Below are positions 13,651-15,743 of a DNA stretch of 15,743 nucleotides, piece after piece. The position numbers and the translations under genes are program-made. Position 1 is the first letter of the stretch. The number at the start of each line of letters is the position of its first letter. The DNA lies in the NCBI GenBank assembly GCA_938021685.1, contig CALIFM010000036.1, positions 1-15,743 on the forward strand, written 5' to 3'. The notes below the pieces were generated by a model that was not told where the DNA came from, did no database searches, and worked only from the letters and a program-made list of their open reading frames with translations. Source of the stretch: an uncultured Gammaproteobacteria bacterium. GTDB lineage: Bacteria; Pseudomonadota; Gammaproteobacteria; Arenicellales; Poriferihabitantaceae.

Positions 13651-14292
13651 TTAAGGCACTGGCGCTAAACACTTAATCGAATTATTGCTGGCCTTGTTCA
13701 CCTGCTTAGGGTCAACCTTGTATTTAGCCATTGGCTGGGTGCTGGGCTTTACCAGGTCTTGTACTTGATCGTAAGGCTCATTAAGCCATTGCTCGATGCA
13801 TTCGTCTTGTAAGATCACTGGCATCCGATGATGAATGTCGGCCAGTGTTTTGTTTGGCTTGGTGGTGATGATTGAAAAGCTGTTAATGGCTTCACCTTCT
13901 TTAGGTTGCCACTTATTCCAAATGCCTGCGGTATAAAACAACTCTTTTGATTCAAGGTGGATGTAATACGGCTGCTTATCATCTTGCGCCCACTCGTAAA
14001 AGCCAGACATCGGCACAATACAGCGCTGATGGATGCTAGGCCAGAATACTTTGTTGCCTTTTAAGTTATCCGCCCTTGCATTAAAAAACGGTGGTATCTT
14101 TAAATCTTTAGCCCAATTCGGTACTAAGCCCCAACGGGCATTTAACAATTCTTGTTGATTTGTGTCTGAATCAAGCCTTATGATGGGGGCGTTAGTGGTG
14201 GGAGCCACATTGAAGTTTGCAGGGATTGCATGGCCCAATAGATTAGCCCCACGCTTAGTTAGATTATCGTAAATTACATATCGTCCGCACAT
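13651..14292 (-). CDS. SRAP-domain (HMCES/YedK) abasic-site protein
   Basis: This is a 213-residue SOS response-associated peptidase (SRAP) protein of the HMCES/YedK family. These proteins crosslink covalently to abasic sites in single-stranded DNA through the alpha-amino group of Cys2, shielding them from breakage. The chain begins MCGRY, placing the catalytic Cys at position 2 after Met removal. Asn71 in FFNARAD, Glu100 in SGFYEW and His154 in ADIHHRMP correspond to the other active-site residues of YedK. The start at ATG 14292 is therefore certain; a longer frame to 14340 would bury the cysteine and destroy activity. It diverges from umuDC with about 80 bases between, suggesting a joint DNA-damage module. 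No LexA-type box is visible. Confidence 0.93.
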   Translation of the reverse strand: MCGRYVIYDNLTKRGANLLGHAIPANFNVAPTTNAPIIRLDSDTNQQELLNARWGLVPNWAKDLKIPPFFNARADNLKGNKVFWPSIHQRCIVPMSGFYEWAQDDKQPYYIHLESKELFYTAGIWNKWQPKEGEAINSFSIITTKPNKTLADIHHRMPVILQDECIEQWLNEPYDQVQDLVKPSTQPMAKYKVDPKQVNKASNNSIKCLAPVP

Positions 14293-14371
14293 GAGTATCA
14301 GCCCAATCAACGCCAAACAAGCCAGCAATATTAGCACCATTTGGGAATGCCCTAATCCATTGCCTGAATCA

Positions 14372-14755
14372 ATGGCAATTAAATTGTTTGATTGCAGTGT
14401 GCAAGCGGGCTTTCCTAGCCCTGCCGAAGATCATATAAACAAAACACTCGATTTAAACGAACTATTGATCGAACACCCTGCCGCCACCTTCTTTGTGCGC
14501 GTGGCGGGTGATTCGATGATAAACGCAGGTATCAATGCAGGTGATGTGCTGGTGGTAGATCGCTCTGTAACGCCTAAACACAATGACATAGTGATTGCTC
14601 TTATCAACGGCGAATACACACTTAAACGGCTTTATATGAATGAGGATATGGTCAAGCTTTGCCCTGAGAATGAGGCTTATCAGCCAATAGAATTATCGGG
14701 GGCAGATGAGCTTGAGGTGTGGGGCGTAGTAACAGGATTAACCCGTAAGTTTTAA
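14372..14755 (+). CDS. umuD: UmuD, polymerase V accessory protein
   Basis: This encodes a 127-residue UmuD protein of the LexA-like S24 peptidase family, which self-cleaves when RecA filaments form and then assembles with UmuC into DNA polymerase V. VQAGFPSP shows the cleavage region, an Ala-Gly bond at residues 12-13 (E. coli UmuD has Cys-Gly). Catalytic Ser is in AGDSM and catalytic Lys in NGEYTLKRL. DLNELLIEHPAATFFVRV and DVLVVDRSVTPKHNDIVIA match the family. I chose ATG 14372, which gives MAIKLFDCSVQAGFPSP and a usable gap to the divergent SRAP gene. An in-frame ATG at 14291 gives a 154-residue form with a longer arm, closer to that of homologues, but its start codon would overlap that of the SRAP gene. 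The start is thus uncertain. Confidence 0.9.
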   Translation: MAIKLFDCSVQAGFPSPAEDHINKTLDLNELLIEHPAATFFVRVAGDSMINAGINAGDVLVVDRSVTPKHNDIVIALINGEYTLKRLYMNEDMVKLCPENEAYQPIELSGADELEVWGVVTGLTRKF

Positions 14756-14771
14756 GCTGTTGTTTGTGTAG

Positions 14772-15743
14772 ATGTACGCCTTAATTGACTACAATAACTT
14801 CTATGCGTCTTGCGAGCGGGTATTCGACCCTAGCTTGCGTGATCGGCCTGTAATCGTTTTATCTAATAATGACGGCTGTGCGATAGCCCGTAGTAATGAA
14901 GCTAAAGCCCTTGGCATTAAGATGGGCGTACCCGTTCATAAGATTAAAGACCTTATCAAGCAGCACAATGTGGCGGTGCGGTCGGCTAACTTTGCTTTGT
15001 ACGGGGATATGAGCCAGCGGGTAATGAGCATTATTCAAGAACAAAACCCACTGGTTGAGGTGTATTCGATTGATGAGGCGTTTTTCTATTGCGGTGATAT
15101 ACCTAACTTAAACACCTTTCTGCAAGACTTATGCGCACGTATCCAGCAATGGACGGGGCTGCCTGTATCTATTGGTGTGGGTAAAACTAAGACACTGGCT
15201 AAGGTGGCGAACCACATTGCTAAAAAAGCCAAAGTATGTAGCTTTGTGCTGAATGAGCAAAACCAAGCCACCATGCTAAAGCACACGCCTGTTAAGGAGA
15301 TATGGGGCATAGGCCGTAAGTTTGCACAGCGTCTTGAGGTGATGGATATACATACGGCCTATGACTTACAGCAAGCCTCGCCTAGATGGGTAAGAGAACG
15401 CTTTAATGTGGTGATGGCTAGAACCCAAGACGAGCTTAAAGGTATACCTTGCTTAGAGCTTGAACAGGTACAGCCTGATCGCAAGCAGGTTGTATGTAGC
15501 CGCTCATTCGGTGAAACGGTCAGTGAGCTAGAAGCCTTGCAGCAGGCCGTGACTACCTTTGTTCATACCGCAGCCCAAAAGCTTCGCAAGCAAGGCTTAG
15601 AGGCTTCTAACATTGGTGTGGCGATCAATACTAACCCTTATAGCAAGATTGATAAGCAGCACCACCAATCGGGCCATGCTAACTTAGGCCATGCGACTAA
15701 CAGCACCCAAGTACTCACGCAGCAAGCCATGCGGATATTGAGC
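14772..15743 (+). CDS. umuC: UmuC, DNA polymerase V catalytic subunit (partial)
   Basis: The first 324 codons of UmuC run off the window end; the whole protein is usually about 420 residues. UmuC is a Y-family translesion polymerase. Visible are DYNNFYASCERVF with the metal-binding Asp6 and the steric-gate Tyr11, VLSNNDGCAIARS, YSIDEAFF with catalytic Asp101 and Glu102, GVGKTKTLAKVANH, and the thumb/helix-hairpin-helix region VKEIWGIGRKF. CSRSFGE begins the little-finger domain. The start at 14772 follows umuD by 16 bases, as in the usual umuDC operon, and matches E. coli UmuC MFALCDVNAFYASCE. No strong Shine-Dalgarno is seen, so translational coupling is likely. Confidence 0.95.
   Translation, partial: MYALIDYNNFYASCERVFDPSLRDRPVIVLSNNDGCAIARSNEAKALGIKMGVPVHKIKDLIKQHNVAVRSANFALYGDMSQRVMSIIQEQNPLVEVYSIDEAFFYCGDIPNLNTFLQDLCARIQQWTGLPVSIGVGKTKTLAKVANHIAKKAKVCSFVLNEQNQATMLKHTPVKEIWGIGRKFAQRLEVMDIHTAYDLQQASPRWVRERFNVVMARTQDELKGIPCLELEQVQPDRKQVVCSRSFGETVSELEALQQAVTTFVHTAAQKLRKQGLEASNIGVAINTNPYSKIDKQHHQSGHANLGHATNSTQVLTQQAMRILS

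Noticed and set aside
14293..14340. N-terminal extension of the SRAP protein
   Set aside because: The family requires Cys at position 2 with a free amino group; an extension would abolish this.
1..15743. CRISPR array, rRNA or insertion sequence
   Set aside because: No regularly spaced repeats, rRNA signatures, or transposase frames are visible on either strand.

Overview
The window looks like part of a gammaproteobacterial chromosome with moderate GC content. PyrC, PpiD, NudJ-type Nudix hydrolase, HemW, SlyD-type FKBP, NagZ and UmuDC all resemble their Escherichia/Pseudomonas counterparts at the motif level. The FadL-type outer-membrane protein and the cytochrome c5-type fragment would fit a respiring, possibly marine or hydrocarbon-associated species. 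I cannot name the genus.

Bases 1-11299 read as core chromosome. In order they hold the tail of a c-type cytochrome with its terminator; a FadL/OmpP1-family outer-membrane protein with its terminator; a doubtful 56-residue ORF; and ppiD (periplasmic chaperone). On the minus strand follow pyrC (pyrimidine synthesis) and a NudJ-like Nudix hydrolase. Divergent from these is glutamine-dependent nadE (NAD synthesis), whose promoter is a perfect extended -10, followed closely by a GNAT acetyltransferase and then hemW (heme chaperone). Next is an overlapping trio: a SlyD-type FKBP prolyl isomerase, a YkuD L,D-transpeptidase and nagZ (muropeptide recycling). The core ends with a strong promoter of stable-RNA type, a leader of about 140 nt that can fold, and tRNA-Ser(UGA).

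Bases 11300-15743, downstream of the tRNA 3' end, look accessory: visibly AT-richer, mixed orientations, mostly small exported proteins. The region opens with about 300 bases rich in inverted and direct repeats. It then carries a three-disulfide Sel1/Hcp-like periplasmic protein (plus strand) and, on the minus strand, three consecutive exported proteins: a 45-residue His/Cys miniprotein, a lipoprotein and a 170-residue secreted protein. The first of these lies behind a long foldable leader and is followed by a strong terminator before the other two. After this comes a divergent DNA-damage module: an SRAP/HMCES (YedK) abasic-site crosslinking protein on the minus strand, and umuD-umuC (DNA polymerase V) on the plus strand, with umuC running off the window end.

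The most reasonable reading is a tRNA-Ser-anchored genomic island or its remnant, but no integrase or second attachment site is visible, so this is inference. The parts least explained by known families are the exported-protein cluster with its structured leader, the repeat-rich segment after the tRNA, and the leader before the tRNA.
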